Assembly: GCF_900109665.1 (NCBI RefSeq)
Contig: NZ_FOAO01000013.1
Location: 82,536-146,535 of the forward strand
Direction of reading: 5' to 3'
DNA: 64,000 nt
From: Blastococcus sp. DSM 46786
GTDB taxonomy: Bacteria > Actinomycetota > Actinomycetes > Mycobacteriales > Geodermatophilaceae
Positions within the stretch are counted from its first letter, which is position 1; every line of letters begins with the position of its first letter. A program made the position numbers and the translations under genes. The notes beneath the pieces are model-generated. The model did not search any database, had not been told where the DNA came from, and saw nothing but the letters and a program-made list of their open reading frames with translations. Shown piece by piece: positions 8,988-17,165 of this stretch.

Positions 8988-10733
8988 ATGCCCGCGCGCT
9001 CCTGGGCGCACCCGTCCGGCCGGTTCCGGCGGCGGGTGGCGGTCGCGGCCCTCGCGGCGTGCGTGCTGGTGCTGCTGCCGGGCGGACCGGCCGCCGCCGC
9101 GCCCAGCGACCAGCCGGGCGGCACCTCCGGCGTGCTGGAGAGCCCCGACCTGGACCGGCTGCAGCGGCGCGCCGCGGAGGTCCAGGACCAGCTGCGGGCC
9201 CGCCAGGCCGAGGTCGTCGCCGCCCGCGAGGCGCTCGCCGGGGCCCAGCGGGCCGTCGACGAGGCGCAGGCGGTCCTCGACGCGGCGCAGGGCGTGCTGG
9301 CCGGGCACCAGCGGGAGGTGGCCGACTACGCCGCGGCCGTCTACCGGGACGGTGGCGCCCTCACCCCGCTGACCCTGCTGCTCAGCGGCGGCGACCCGGG
9401 GGAGGTGCTCGCCGGCCTGGGGTTCCTCGACGTGGTCGACGCGCACGCGGCCCGGGTGATCGGCGTCGCGGAGGGCCACCGGCGCGCCGCGCTGGACGAG
9501 CAGGCGCGCGCCCAGGCCGCGCTGGACCAGGCCCGGACGCGGGCGGACGAGGTGGGCGCCCGGGTGGCCGAGCTCGAGGCGGCGGCCGAGGCGGTCACCG
9601 CCGAGCTCGGCGACGCGCTCGCCGTCGTCGACGGTCAGCTCGCCCAGCTCCAGCGGGAGCAGCTCGCCGTCAACGAGCAGACGGCGGCGAGCTGGCGGGC
9701 CTACGTCGACCAGCTCCGCGCCGCAGGGCTGGCGGAGGTGCCGGCGTCCGCGCTGCGCGACCCCGGGCAGGCCCTGCCCGACCGCCTGGTGCCGGTGGGC
9801 GCGGGCGGGGGTGGTGCCCAGCGCGGGGTGGCCCAGCTGCCCGGTCGCCCCACCTCGCTGCTCGTGCTGCCCGTGGAGTCGCTCGCCGCGGTCGGCGGCG
9901 CGATGGAGGCCCTGGGGCAGCCCTACGCCCCCGGGACGGCGGGGCCGGACTCGTGGGACTGCGGCTCCCTGGTGCAGGCGGTCTACGGCCGGACCGGGGT
10001 CTCCCTGCCGGCGTCGCAGGGCGAGCTGTTCGCGCGGACCGCGCCGGTGGCCCCCGCCGACGTGCTCCCCGGTGACCTCGTCTTCCTCGGCTCCCCGGAG
10101 TCCGGCCTGGGGCACGTGGGCATCGCGCTGGACCCGAGGACCATGCTCACCGCCGACGCCCGGGCCGGTGCCGTGGTGGTGCGGACGCTCCCGGGTGACC
10201 AGGTGCTGGGCATCGGCCGCCCGGTCCTGGGCCAGCGGTCCCCGGTAGCCGTCCCGGAGCCGACCGCGGGGGCGCTGCGGACCGAGTGCGGCAACACCGT
10301 CTACCCGCCCAGCTACGACGGCGGCCGCGCCTGGGGCGGCTACCCGAACGGTCTGATCCCGCCCAGTGCGATGTGCCCCCTGGGCGTCGGCGGGCACTCC
10401 CTGCGGTGCGACGCGGCCGCGGCCTACCGGGCCATGGCGGCGGCCTACGCGGCGGACTTCGGGCGCCCGCTGTGCATCACCGACTCCTACCGGACCTACG
10501 CCGGCCAGGTGAAGCTGTACGGGGAGAAGCCGGCGCTCGCGGCGGTCCCGGGCACGAGCAACCACGGCTGGGGGCTCGCGGTGGACCTGTGCGGCGGCGT
10601 CCAGTCCTTCGGCACGCCGCAGTACGCCTGGATGGTGGCCAACGCCGGCCGCTTCGGCTTCCTGCACCCGACCTGGGCCGATCCGGGCAACGGGCGCGAG
10701 GAGCCGTGGCACTGGGAGTACGCCGGCAGCTGA
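8988..10733 (+). CDS. Exported NlpC/P60 + M15 (VanY-like) dual peptidoglycan hydrolase
   Basis: A 581-residue secreted cell-wall enzyme. An Arg-rich N-terminus and hydrophobic core ending in AAAAPS form a signal peptide. Residues about 45-260 are Ala/Glu/Gln-rich coiled coil, as in the RipA family. An NlpC/P60 endopeptidase domain follows, with Cys325 in SWDCGSLV and the His of LGHVGIAL. The C-terminal third is a D,D-/L,D-carboxypeptidase of family M15: SYRTYAGQ, the zinc motif SNHGWGLAVDL (near 523) and EEPWHWEY (near 575). The ATG at 8988 has GGAGGTGG 6 bases upstream. The M. tuberculosis neighbour Rv2190c has only the NlpC part, so the fused M15 domain is the notable difference. Confidence 0.9.
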   Translation: MPARSWAHPSGRFRRRVAVAALAACVLVLLPGGPAAAAPSDQPGGTSGVLESPDLDRLQRRAAEVQDQLRARQAEVVAAREALAGAQRAVDEAQAVLDAAQGVLAGHQREVADYAAAVYRDGGALTPLTLLLSGGDPGEVLAGLGFLDVVDAHAARVIGVAEGHRRAALDEQARAQAALDQARTRADEVGARVAELEAAAEAVTAELGDALAVVDGQLAQLQREQLAVNEQTAASWRAYVDQLRAAGLAEVPASALRDPGQALPDRLVPVGAGGGGAQRGVAQLPGRPTSLLVLPVESLAAVGGAMEALGQPYAPGTAGPDSWDCGSLVQAVYGRTGVSLPASQGELFARTAPVAPADVLPGDLVFLGSPESGLGHVGIALDPRTMLTADARAGAVVVRTLPGDQVLGIGRPVLGQRSPVAVPEPTAGALRTECGNTVYPPSYDGGRAWGGYPNGLIPPSAMCPLGVGGHSLRCDAAAAYRAMAAAYAADFGRPLCITDSYRTYAGQVKLYGEKPALAAVPGTSNHGWGLAVDLCGGVQSFGTPQYAWMVANAGRFGFLHPTWADPGNGREEPWHWEYAGS

Positions 10734-10767
10734 CGACGCCGGACCGGCGCCGGTGGCGCGGCCGGAA

Positions 10768-10790
10768 ATGTCGGTGACCGCTCCTACCGT
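10768..10790 (+). promoter_or_regulatory. DNA-damage (RecA-independent, PafBC-type) promoter
   Basis: ATGTC-G-GTG-N8-TACCGT at 10768-10790 matches TTGTCR-gtg-N8-TANNNT at every defined position but the first T. Transcription would start near 10798, giving a leader of about 24 bases that includes the GGAGGA ribosome site. Confidence 0.65.
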
Positions 10791-10821
10791 GCGCAGCGAC
10801 TCACGGAGGAGAGAAGAAGCC

Positions 10822-11142
10822 ATGCTCATCGACTGCGACACCTGCACCGCCCGCGGGACCGGCTGCACCGACTGCGTCGTGACCGTGCTGCTCGGGGCCC
10901 CGCCGGGATGGCAGGGGGTCGACCCGGTGGTCGTGCCCATGACCGGCCGCCCCCGCGGCGGTCCGTCACCTGCCGCCGAGGACGTCGTCGTCCCGCCGCC
11001 CGGGGTGGTGGTGGAGTTCGACGAGGTGGAACGCCGGGCCGTGCGGGCGCTCGCCGAGGGCGGGCTGGTGCCCCCGCTGCGCCACCCGGACGGGGCCGGG
11101 GGGCACGACGGTGACCGCTCCCGGGGCCGGCGCACGGGGTGA
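10822..11142 (+). CDS. Small CxxC-CxxC protein, function unknown
   Basis: A 106-residue protein. It begins with a cysteine cluster, CDTCTARGTGCTDC, containing two CxxC pairs, suggesting a small zinc knuckle or redox site. A hydrophobic VTVLLGAPPG segment, a Pro-rich linker, and an acidic helix (VVVEFDEVERRAVRALAEGGLVPPL) follow, then a disordered Gly/Arg tail. ATG 10822 has GGAGGA about 10 bases upstream. The gene stands alone between two peptidoglycan hydrolases and has its own DNA-damage-type promoter. I do not recognise a characterised family and infer no function beyond likely metal or disulfide chemistry. Confidence 0.75.
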   Translation: MLIDCDTCTARGTGCTDCVVTVLLGAPPGWQGVDPVVVPMTGRPRGGPSPAAEDVVVPPPGVVVEFDEVERRAVRALAEGGLVPPLRHPDGAGGHDGDRSRGRRTG

Positions 11143-11248
11143 GCCCGGGCCCGTGTGGACCGGTACCCCTACCCCGGGTCAGGAGGTCGGGCGGGGAGGC
11201 GCGCCCGTGAGCTGGGAATCCTCGTCACACGGGTTTCTCCAGCGATCA

Positions 11249-11280
11249 TTTGTCACGGGGGTATCACGATCGTTAGGGTT
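11249..11280 (+). promoter_or_regulatory. Promoter and GTCAC repeats of the NlpC/P60 gene
   Basis: TTGTCA (11250-11255), an 18-base spacer and TAGGGT (11274-11279) form a good housekeeping promoter, with a start near 11287 and a leader of about 235 bases. Overlapping it, GTCACG and ATCACG recur with an 11-base period, and another GTCAC lies just upstream at 11224. The 11-base direct repeat resembles actinobacterial MtrA sites, but that assignment is tentative. Confidence 0.6.
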
Positions 11281-11377
11281 CACGCCGTCCGGCCGGGTGG
11301 TCGTCATCCGTCGATGGATGGCCTCGACCGGACACCGCCTAATCACCGCCGGACGCGCACCACTGGCGCCCGGGGTG

Positions 11378-11502
11378 TACCGGGGACCCACCGCAGTTCT
11401 GGGGTGAGTTCTCCCGCAGCCGGCCCGCCGGTGCGCGGGGGATAGGGCCAGTCTTCCCAGCCCGAACCCGTCAGCTAACTCGGTCGGCGGTTGCAGAGGA
11501 AG
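11378..11502 (+). promoter_or_regulatory. ydaO-yuaA (cyclic di-AMP) riboswitch
   Basis: The leader contains the conserved 3' half of the ydaO aptamer, CCCGAACCCGTCAGCTAACT at 11461 followed by CGGTCGGCGG. It is preceded by the GGGGATAGGGC...GTCTTCCCA segment and the 5' element GGGGTGAGTTCTCCC. Established knowledge: this class binds c-di-AMP and controls cell-wall hydrolases (NlpC/P60, Rpf) in actinobacteria, usually switching expression off. The next gene is an NlpC/P60 protein. Exact ends are approximate. Confidence 0.9.
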
Positions 11503-11521
11503 AAACGGAGAGCCGCCGCTC

Positions 11522-12595
11522 GTGGCGACCCCTCACGCACTCCTGACGCACGCCCCCGAACAGCTCCACGCCGCCGACCGGCGCAGCTCGCGCGCCCGTC
11601 GCCTCGGTCCGCTCCGTTCGGGTTTCCTGGTCACCGCCGTCACGGCCGTGACCGTCACGATCCTCCCGGGGACGGCGTCGGCCGTCCCGGGCACGGCCGA
11701 CGAGGTCGCCGCCCAGGTGGCCGAGGCGAGCCACGAGCTCGAGGTGGTCTCCGAGCAGCTCAACGAGGCGCGCGTCGTCCTCGCCCGCCACCAGGACGAG
11801 GCGCGGGCCGCCGGCGAGGCCACGGCCGAGGCGGAGGCCCGGATCGGCTCCCTCGACGGGCACATCCGCCGGCTGGCCCGCAGCGCCTACACCGGCAGCG
11901 GCATGTCGCAGCTCCACGCCCTGCTGACCAGCGACTCGGCGGACCACCTCCTCGACCAGCTGGGCACCCTCGACGCCATCGCCGGGCACACGAACGCGGT
12001 GATCACCGAGGTGTCGCAGGCGGCCGAGGACGCGGAGCGGTCCCGCGACGCCGCTGAGGAGGCCGCCGCCGACGCGGAGCGGACGGTGGAGCAGATCGCC
12101 GCCCAGCAGGAGGAGCTCGAGGCGAAGATCGCCGACTACCAGCGCCGCTACGAGGCGCTCACCGCGCCGCAGCAGGAGCAGGTGGCGCAGGCGCACGGGG
12201 GCGCCGCCCTGCCCGCGCCGAGCGCGGTCACCGCGCCGAGCTCGGCCGCCCAGGTCGCGGTCAACACTGCGCTCGCCCAGATCGGCGACCCGTACGTCTG
12301 GGGCGCCGGCGGGCCGAACGCCTTCGACTGCTCGGGGCTGACCTCGTACGCCTACGCCGCGGCGGGCGTGACGCTCCCGCACTCCAGCCGGTCGCAGAGC
12401 CAGATGGGCACCCCCGTCTCGCGCAGCGAGCTGCAGCCCGGCGACCTGGTGTTCTTCTACAGCCCGGTCAGCCACGTCGGCATGTACATCGGCAACGGCC
12501 AGATGGTGCACGCCTCCACCTCCGGCCAGCCGGTGAAGGTGGGAAGCCTGGACTCGATGCCCAGCTACAACGGCGCCCGCCGCATCGCGGGCTGA
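11522..12595 (+). CDS. Secreted NlpC/P60 peptidoglycan endopeptidase (RipA-like)
   Basis: A 357-residue exported D,L-endopeptidase acting on peptidoglycan stem peptides. It has a long signal peptide (Arg-rich start, hydrophobic core VTAVTAVTVTILPG, cut after ASA). A coiled-coil region (about 50-235) with Glu/Ala repeats has a YTGSGMSQLHALL segment seen in Rip proteins. The C-terminal NlpC/P60 domain has GDPYVWGAGGPNAFDCSGL (Cys270), SHVGMYIGNG (His318) and QMVHAS. The GTG start has GGAG about 10 bases upstream, directly after the ydaO riboswitch. Expression is expected to respond to c-di-AMP. Confidence 0.93.
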   Translation: MATPHALLTHAPEQLHAADRRSSRARRLGPLRSGFLVTAVTAVTVTILPGTASAVPGTADEVAAQVAEASHELEVVSEQLNEARVVLARHQDEARAAGEATAEAEARIGSLDGHIRRLARSAYTGSGMSQLHALLTSDSADHLLDQLGTLDAIAGHTNAVITEVSQAAEDAERSRDAAEEAAADAERTVEQIAAQQEELEAKIADYQRRYEALTAPQQEQVAQAHGGAALPAPSAVTAPSSAAQVAVNTALAQIGDPYVWGAGGPNAFDCSGLTSYAYAAAGVTLPHSSRSQSQMGTPVSRSELQPGDLVFFYSPVSHVGMYIGNGQMVHASTSGQPVKVGSLDSMPSYNGARRIAG

Positions 12596-12610
12596 CAGCT
12601 GCAGGTGCTC

Positions 12611-12652
12611 GACGAGGGCCGGTGATCCCACCCGGGATCACCGGCCCTCGTC
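12611..12652 (+). terminator. Terminator after the NlpC/P60 gene
   Basis: A perfect 19-bp inverted repeat (12611-12629 with 12634-12652) and a 4-nt loop begin 15 bases after the stop codon. It ends the riboswitch-controlled transcript before the separately promoted M48 gene. Confidence 0.85.
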
Positions 12653-12730
12653 GTCCGGCTGGCGCGCCGGACCCCGTCCGGGGATCGACGCCGATCCCGC
12701 GGGCGGCGAGGGGGACGGCGACCGGCTCAT

Positions 12731-12743
12731 TAGGATCGGCCGG
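12731..12743 (+). promoter_or_regulatory. -10 box of a leaderless promoter
   Basis: TAGGAT at 12731-12736 is followed by 7 bases and the GTG start at 12744. There is no ribosome-binding site between them. Confidence 0.6.
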
Positions 12744-14009
12744 GTGAGCGCTCGCCGGGTCGCCATGGTGGCCGCGGCCCTGCTCGGGATCGCCGTCGTC
12801 GTCGTCATCGCCGTCCGCACCCCGTGGACCGTGCTGCCGGAACCGCCCGGGGGGTACACCGAGCCGGATCCGACCGCCGGGCTGGACCCCGACCGGATCG
12901 AACGCGCCGAGGCCTTCGCGGACGCGCTGCGGCCGGCCTCGCTGCTCTCCCTCGTGCTCGGCCTGGGGGTGTCGGCGGTGCTCGGGCTGACCCCGCTGGG
13001 GGCCCGCCTGATGAGCGCCGTGGGAGCGCGGGTGGGCGGCCGGTGGCCCCTCCAGGTGCTGGTGGGGGTGCCGGTCCTGCTGCTGCTGGGGCGCCTGGCC
13101 ACCCTCCCGATCTCGGCCTACGCGGAGTCGGTGCGCAGCAGCTACGGGCTCTCGACGCGGAGCTGGTGGCTCTGGCTGCGCGACGTCGCGGTCTCCCTGG
13201 CGATCAGCGCGGCGCTGACCGTGCTCGTGCTGCTGGTCTTCCTCTGGCTCGCCCGCCGCGCCCCGCGCACCTGGTGGGCCTGGGCCGGCGCGGCCGCGTC
13301 CGGCCTGGTGGTCGTCGGGTCGTTCCTCTACCCGGTGGTCATCGAGCCGGCGTTCAACTCCTTCGAACCGTTGCCGGCGGGGGAGCTCCGCAGCGACCTG
13401 CTCGCCCTCGCCGAGGAGAGCGGCACACCGGTGCAGGACGTGCTGGTCTCCGACGCCTCCCGGCGGACGACGGCGCTGAACGCCTACGTCTCCGGGTTCG
13501 GGTCCACCCGGCGGATCGTCGTCTACGACACCCTGCTCGGCGAGCTGCCCGACGCCGAGATCGAGTCCATCGTGGCGCACGAGCTGGGGCACGTCGCCGC
13601 CGATGACGTCCTGACCGGCACGCTCATGGGCGCACTGGGTGCGGGCGCGGCCACCGCGCTGCTCGGCTGGCTGCTGAGCTGGACGCCGCTGCTCCGCCGG
13701 GCCGGCGCCGGACGACCCGGTGACCCGCGGGTGGTGCCGCTGCTGCTGTTCCTCGTGTCCGCCGGCGGGCTGCTCGCCACGCCCGTGCAGAACCTGGTGT
13801 CCCGGCAGATCGAGGAGCGCGCGGACCTGCACGCCCTCGAGCTCACCCGCGACCCGGAGGCGTTCGTCGACATGCAGCAGCGGCTGGCCGGCACCAACCT
13901 CGGCGACCCGGACCCGCCTGCGGCCTGGCACTGGTTCTTCGGCAGCCACCCCACGACCGCGCAGCGCATCGCGATGGCTGCGGACTGGGCACGGCTGGAG
14001 GGGCCGTGA
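12744..14009 (+). CDS. M48 family membrane metalloprotease (Ste24/CAAX-protease-like)
   Basis: A 421-residue integral membrane zinc protease. It has an N-terminal helix, then an M48-N-like region with several helices (about 65-205). The catalytic motif VAHELGHV carries His279, Glu280 and His283, and the third zinc ligand is probably the Glu of EERADLHALELTRD near residue 358. The C-terminal HWFFGSHPTTAQRIAMA is family-typical. Such enzymes act in membrane protein quality control or in processing prenylated or exported peptides; the substrate here is unknown. The stop overlaps the pimB' start (GTGA), linking it to mannolipid synthesis. Confidence 0.92.
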   Translation: MSARRVAMVAAALLGIAVVVVIAVRTPWTVLPEPPGGYTEPDPTAGLDPDRIERAEAFADALRPASLLSLVLGLGVSAVLGLTPLGARLMSAVGARVGGRWPLQVLVGVPVLLLLGRLATLPISAYAESVRSSYGLSTRSWWLWLRDVAVSLAISAALTVLVLLVFLWLARRAPRTWWAWAGAAASGLVVVGSFLYPVVIEPAFNSFEPLPAGELRSDLLALAEESGTPVQDVLVSDASRRTTALNAYVSGFGSTRRIVVYDTLLGELPDAEIESIVAHELGHVAADDVLTGTLMGALGAGAATALLGWLLSWTPLLRRAGAGRPGDPRVVPLLLFLVSAGGLLATPVQNLVSRQIEERADLHALELTRDPEAFVDMQQRLAGTNLGDPDPPAAWHWFFGSHPTTAQRIAMAADWARLEGP

Positions 14010-15142
14010 CGCGCACCCTCGTCGTCACCAACGACTTCCCGCCCCGGCAGGGCGGCATCCAGACGTTCGTCGCCGCGCTGCTGGACCGGCGGCCACCGGA
14101 CTCCCTGGTCGTGCTCGCCTCGGACGCCCCGGGTTCGGCCGAGCACGACGCGGCGCTGCCGTACCCGGTGGTGCGCCGGCCGACCGGCATGCTGCTCCCG
14201 ACGCGGGCGACGGCACGCGCGGCCGTGGACCTTGTCCGGCGGTACGGCTGCGACACCGCGTTCTTCGGCGCGGCCGCACCGCTGGGGCTGCTCGCGCCCG
14301 CGTTGCGGGCCGCCGGGGTGCGGCACCTGGTCGGCGCCACGCACGGCCACGAGACCGGCTGGGTGGCCCTCCCGGGGAGCCGGCAGGTGATGCAGCGGAT
14401 CGCCTCCGGGCTGGACATCCTCACCTACATCAGCGAGTACACGCGGGACCGGCTCGCGCCACCGCTCGGGGGGCGCACCCGGCTGGCCCAGCTCTCGCCG
14501 GGGGTCGACGTCGACCGCTTCGCCCCGGAGGTCGACGGGGCGGCGGTGCGCGCGCGCCACGGCCTGGGCGACGCACCGGTCGTGGTCTGCGTCTCGCGGC
14601 TGGTCGCCCGCAAGGGCCAGGACGTCCTCGTCGTCGGGTGGCCGCGGGTGCTCGCCCGCCACCCGGCGGCGCGGCTGCTGCTGGTCGGCGGTGGGCCGGA
14701 CGAGGGGGAGCTCCGCCGCGCGGTCGCGGCCCGCGGGCTGCAGGACTCCGTCGTCCTCACCGGTCCGGTCGACCACGACGAGCTGCCCGCGCACTATGCG
14801 GCCGGCGACGTCTTCGCCATGCCCTGCCGCACCCGGCGCCGTGGGCTGGACGTCGAGGGGCTCGGCATGGTGTTCCTCGAGGCGGCCGCCTGCGCCCGCC
14901 CGGTGGTGGCCGGCACCTCCGGCGGGGCCCCGGAAGCGGTGCAGGACGGCGTCACCGGGCACGTGGTGGACCCGCGGTCACCCGGGGCGGTGGCGACGGC
15001 GCTGGCCGGGCTGCTCGACGACCCCGTGCGCGCCCGGGCGATGGGGGCGGCCGGGCGCGCCTGGGTGGAGCGGCGGTGGTCCTGGACCACCATCGCGGCC
15101 GACTTCGCGCAGCTGCTCGAACCCGGCTGCGACCAGGCATAG
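14006..15142 (+). CDS. pimB': Phosphatidylinositol monomannoside mannosyltransferase PimB'
   Basis: GT4-family glycosyltransferase, 378 residues, predicted to add the second mannose to phosphatidylinositol monomannoside at the cytoplasmic face of the membrane. The N-terminus LVVTNDFPPRQGGIQTFV is diagnostic of this enzyme. Later marks are VGATHGHETGW, the donor-site SRLVARKGQDVL, and EGLGMVFLEAAACARPVVAG with the catalytic ExxxxxxxE. The position beside an NlpC gene and fadD15 matches Rv2188c. The start overlaps the M48 stop. An imperfect long hairpin shared with the opposing fadD15 gene ends the transcript. Confidence 0.9.
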   Translation: MTRTLVVTNDFPPRQGGIQTFVAALLDRRPPDSLVVLASDAPGSAEHDAALPYPVVRRPTGMLLPTRATARAAVDLVRRYGCDTAFFGAAAPLGLLAPALRAAGVRHLVGATHGHETGWVALPGSRQVMQRIASGLDILTYISEYTRDRLAPPLGGRTRLAQLSPGVDVDRFAPEVDGAAVRARHGLGDAPVVVCVSRLVARKGQDVLVVGWPRVLARHPAARLLLVGGGPDEGELRRAVAARGLQDSVVLTGPVDHDELPAHYAAGDVFAMPCRTRRRGLDVEGLGMVFLEAAACARPVVAGTSGGAPEAVQDGVTGHVVDPRSPGAVATALAGLLDDPVRARAMGAAGRAWVERRWSWTTIAADFAQLLEPGCDQA

Positions 15143-15194
15143 GAACCATCACCCACGTCGTGGGGCCTGCGGACGTAGGTAGTGGTTCCTATGC
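15137..15194. terminator. Bidirectional terminator between pimB' and fadD15
   Basis: GCATAGGAACCA (15137-15148) pairs perfectly with 15183-15194. The pairing continues inward through ACCCACGTC/GACGTAGGT with a few wobbles, giving a stem of about 23 bp. It contains the pimB' stop codon and lies 20 bases past the fadD15 stop, so it can serve both directions. Confidence 0.8.
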
Positions 15195-15214
15195 CCCCTG
15201 GTAGGGGTCGGTGC

Positions 15215-17008
15215 TCAGCGGGAGTAGAGCGACTCGACGTCGGAGCCGAACTCCTTGAGCACGACGTTCCGCTTGAGCTTGAGGCTCGGCGTCAGCATCC
15301 CGTTGTCCTCGGTGAAGTCGGTGGCCAGCACCGTGAACTTCTTGATCGCTTCGGCCTGGGACACCGCCTTGTTGGCGTCCTCGACCGCGGCGCCGATCGC
15401 GGCGAGCACGTCGGGGTCCTCGCGCAGCTGGGCGGCCGTCAGCCCGGTGTCCTTGCCCTTGGACTCCAGCCACTGCGGCAGGGCCTCCTCGTCGAGGGTC
15501 ACCAGCGCGGCGATGTAGGGCCGCTGGTCGCCCACGACGATGCACTGGCTCACCAGGCGGTGGGCCCGCAGCCGGTCCTCGAGCACGGCAGGGGCGACGT
15601 TCTTGCCGCCCGCGGTCACCAGGATCTCCTTCTTGCGGCCGGTGATCCGGACGAAGCCCTGGTCGTCGATCTCGCCGAGGTCGCCGGTGTGGAACCACCC
15701 TTCCGCGTCGATCGCCTCGCGGGTGGCGTCCTCGTTCTTCCAGTAGCCGCGCATCACGATGCCGCCGCGGATGAGCAGCTCGCCGTCCTCGGCGACCGAG
15801 AAGGCGACGCCCGGGAGCGGGCGGCCGACGGTGCCGATGCGGATCGCCTCGTCGTGGTTGACCGAGGCCGCCGCGGTGGTCTCGGTGAGGCCGTACCCCT
15901 CGAAGACGGTGACCCCGATGCCGCGGAAGAAGTGGCCGAGCCGCTCACCGAGGGGGGCGCCGCCGGAGATGGCGCCCAGGCAGCGCCCGCCGAGGGCGGC
16001 GCGCAGCTTGCCGTAGACCAGCTTGTCGAACAGCGCGTGCTGGGCGCGCAGGCCCAGCCCGGGGCCACCGGTGTCCTGGGCGCGCGACCAGTCGATCGCG
16101 ACCTGGGCGGCCCGGTCGAAGATCTTGCCCTTGCCGTCGCCCTCGGCCTTCGCCTTGGCCGAGTTGAACACCTTCTCGAAGACCCGCGGGACGGCGAGCA
16201 CGAACGTGGGCTTGAACTCGCCGAGGTCCTCGACGAGGTTCTTCACGTCCGCCGTGTGGCCGATGACCGTCCGGTTCTTGATCGCGCCGACCTGCAGGAC
16301 GCGGGCCAGGACGTGGGCCAGCGGGATGAACAGCAGCAGCGACCCCTGCACGTTCATGAACCGGTCGAGCAGCGTGATGCCGTTGCCGATCTCGAACAGG
16401 AAGTTGCCGTGCGTGAGCTCGCAGCCCTTGGGACGCCCGGTGGTGCCGCTGGTGTAGATCAGCGTGGCGAGGCTGTCGGCGCGCAGGGTGGCGCGGCGGG
16501 CGTCCAGCTCGCTGTCGGGCACGCCCGAACCCGTGGCGGTCAGCTGCTCGACGGCGCCGTCGTCGATGACGACGACGGCCTTGAGGTCCGGCGCCTGGTC
16601 GCGGACCGACTCGATGGCGGCGGCGTGCTCGTCGCGCTCGACGACGGCGACCGTGGCGCCGGAGTCGGAGAGGATCCAGGCCACCTGGTCGGCGCTGGAG
16701 GTCTCGTAGATCGGCACGACGACGGCGCCGGCGGTCCAGATGGCGTAGTCGAAGACCGTCCACTCGTAGCGCGTCCTGGCCTGCAGGGCGACGCGGTCGC
16801 CGGCGGCCACGCCCGCGGCGATCAGGCCCTTGGCGACGCCGCGGACCTCCTCGCCGAACTGCCGCCAGGTCACGTCGGTCCAGCGGCCGTCCACCCGGCG
16901 CCGGAGGCCGACCTCGTCACCGTGCCCGGCGACATTGGCCGCCAGCATGTCGGTGAGCGCCTCGTCGGGGTCCACCTCGTGGGTTGCAGGAACGCTGAAC
17001 TCGCGCAC
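15215..17008 (-). CDS. fadD15: Long-chain fatty acid-CoA ligase (FadD15 type)
   Basis: AMP-forming acyl-CoA synthetase of 597 residues that activates fatty acids with ATP and CoA. Motifs are the P-loop LIYTSGTTGRPKGCELTH, the A4/A5 segment FEGYGLTETTAAAS, and the hinge and C-domain GWFHTGDLGEIDDQGFVRI with GRKKEILVTAGGKNVAP. The GTG start at 17008 has a strong GGAGGAGAGGA site. It is homologous to Rv2187 and divergent from the SRPBCC gene. The neighbourhood (PimB', a PlsC-type acyltransferase at 23.1 kb) suggests use in phospholipid and mannolipid acylation rather than beta-oxidation, which is an inference from context. Confidence 0.93.
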   Translation of the reverse strand: MREFSVPATHEVDPDEALTDMLAANVAGHGDEVGLRRRVDGRWTDVTWRQFGEEVRGVAKGLIAAGVAAGDRVALQARTRYEWTVFDYAIWTAGAVVVPIYETSSADQVAWILSDSGATVAVVERDEHAAAIESVRDQAPDLKAVVVIDDGAVEQLTATGSGVPDSELDARRATLRADSLATLIYTSGTTGRPKGCELTHGNFLFEIGNGITLLDRFMNVQGSLLLFIPLAHVLARVLQVGAIKNRTVIGHTADVKNLVEDLGEFKPTFVLAVPRVFEKVFNSAKAKAEGDGKGKIFDRAAQVAIDWSRAQDTGGPGLGLRAQHALFDKLVYGKLRAALGGRCLGAISGGAPLGERLGHFFRGIGVTVFEGYGLTETTAAASVNHDEAIRIGTVGRPLPGVAFSVAEDGELLIRGGIVMRGYWKNEDATREAIDAEGWFHTGDLGEIDDQGFVRITGRKKEILVTAGGKNVAPAVLEDRLRAHRLVSQCIVVGDQRPYIAALVTLDEEALPQWLESKGKDTGLTAAQLREDPDVLAAIGAAVEDANKAVSQAEAIKKFTVLATDFTEDNGMLTPSLKLKRNVVLKEFGSDVESLYSR

Positions 17009-17152
17009 GCCCGGTCCTCTCCTCCCCGACCGCCCGCCGGGCTCCGTCGCCCGCGGCCCCGGTGCGGGAACGTCCGGGCCAATCTAGCGGCTGGTGCTAC
17101 CCGGCAGTAGCGGAGTGCCGTGGTGCGCGGGGCCGGTCGGGGCCCGAGCAGC

Positions 17153-17165
17153 TAGCCTGCTGCCC
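17153..17165 (+). promoter_or_regulatory. -10 box of a leaderless promoter
   Basis: TAGCCT at 17153-17158 is followed by 7 bases and ATG 17166, the standard leaderless spacing seen repeatedly in this window. Confidence 0.6.

Noticed and set aside
15182..17110. A 642-codon plus-strand open frame
   Set aside because: It is the antisense shadow of fadD15, which has complete acyl-CoA ligase motifs and a strong ribosome site.
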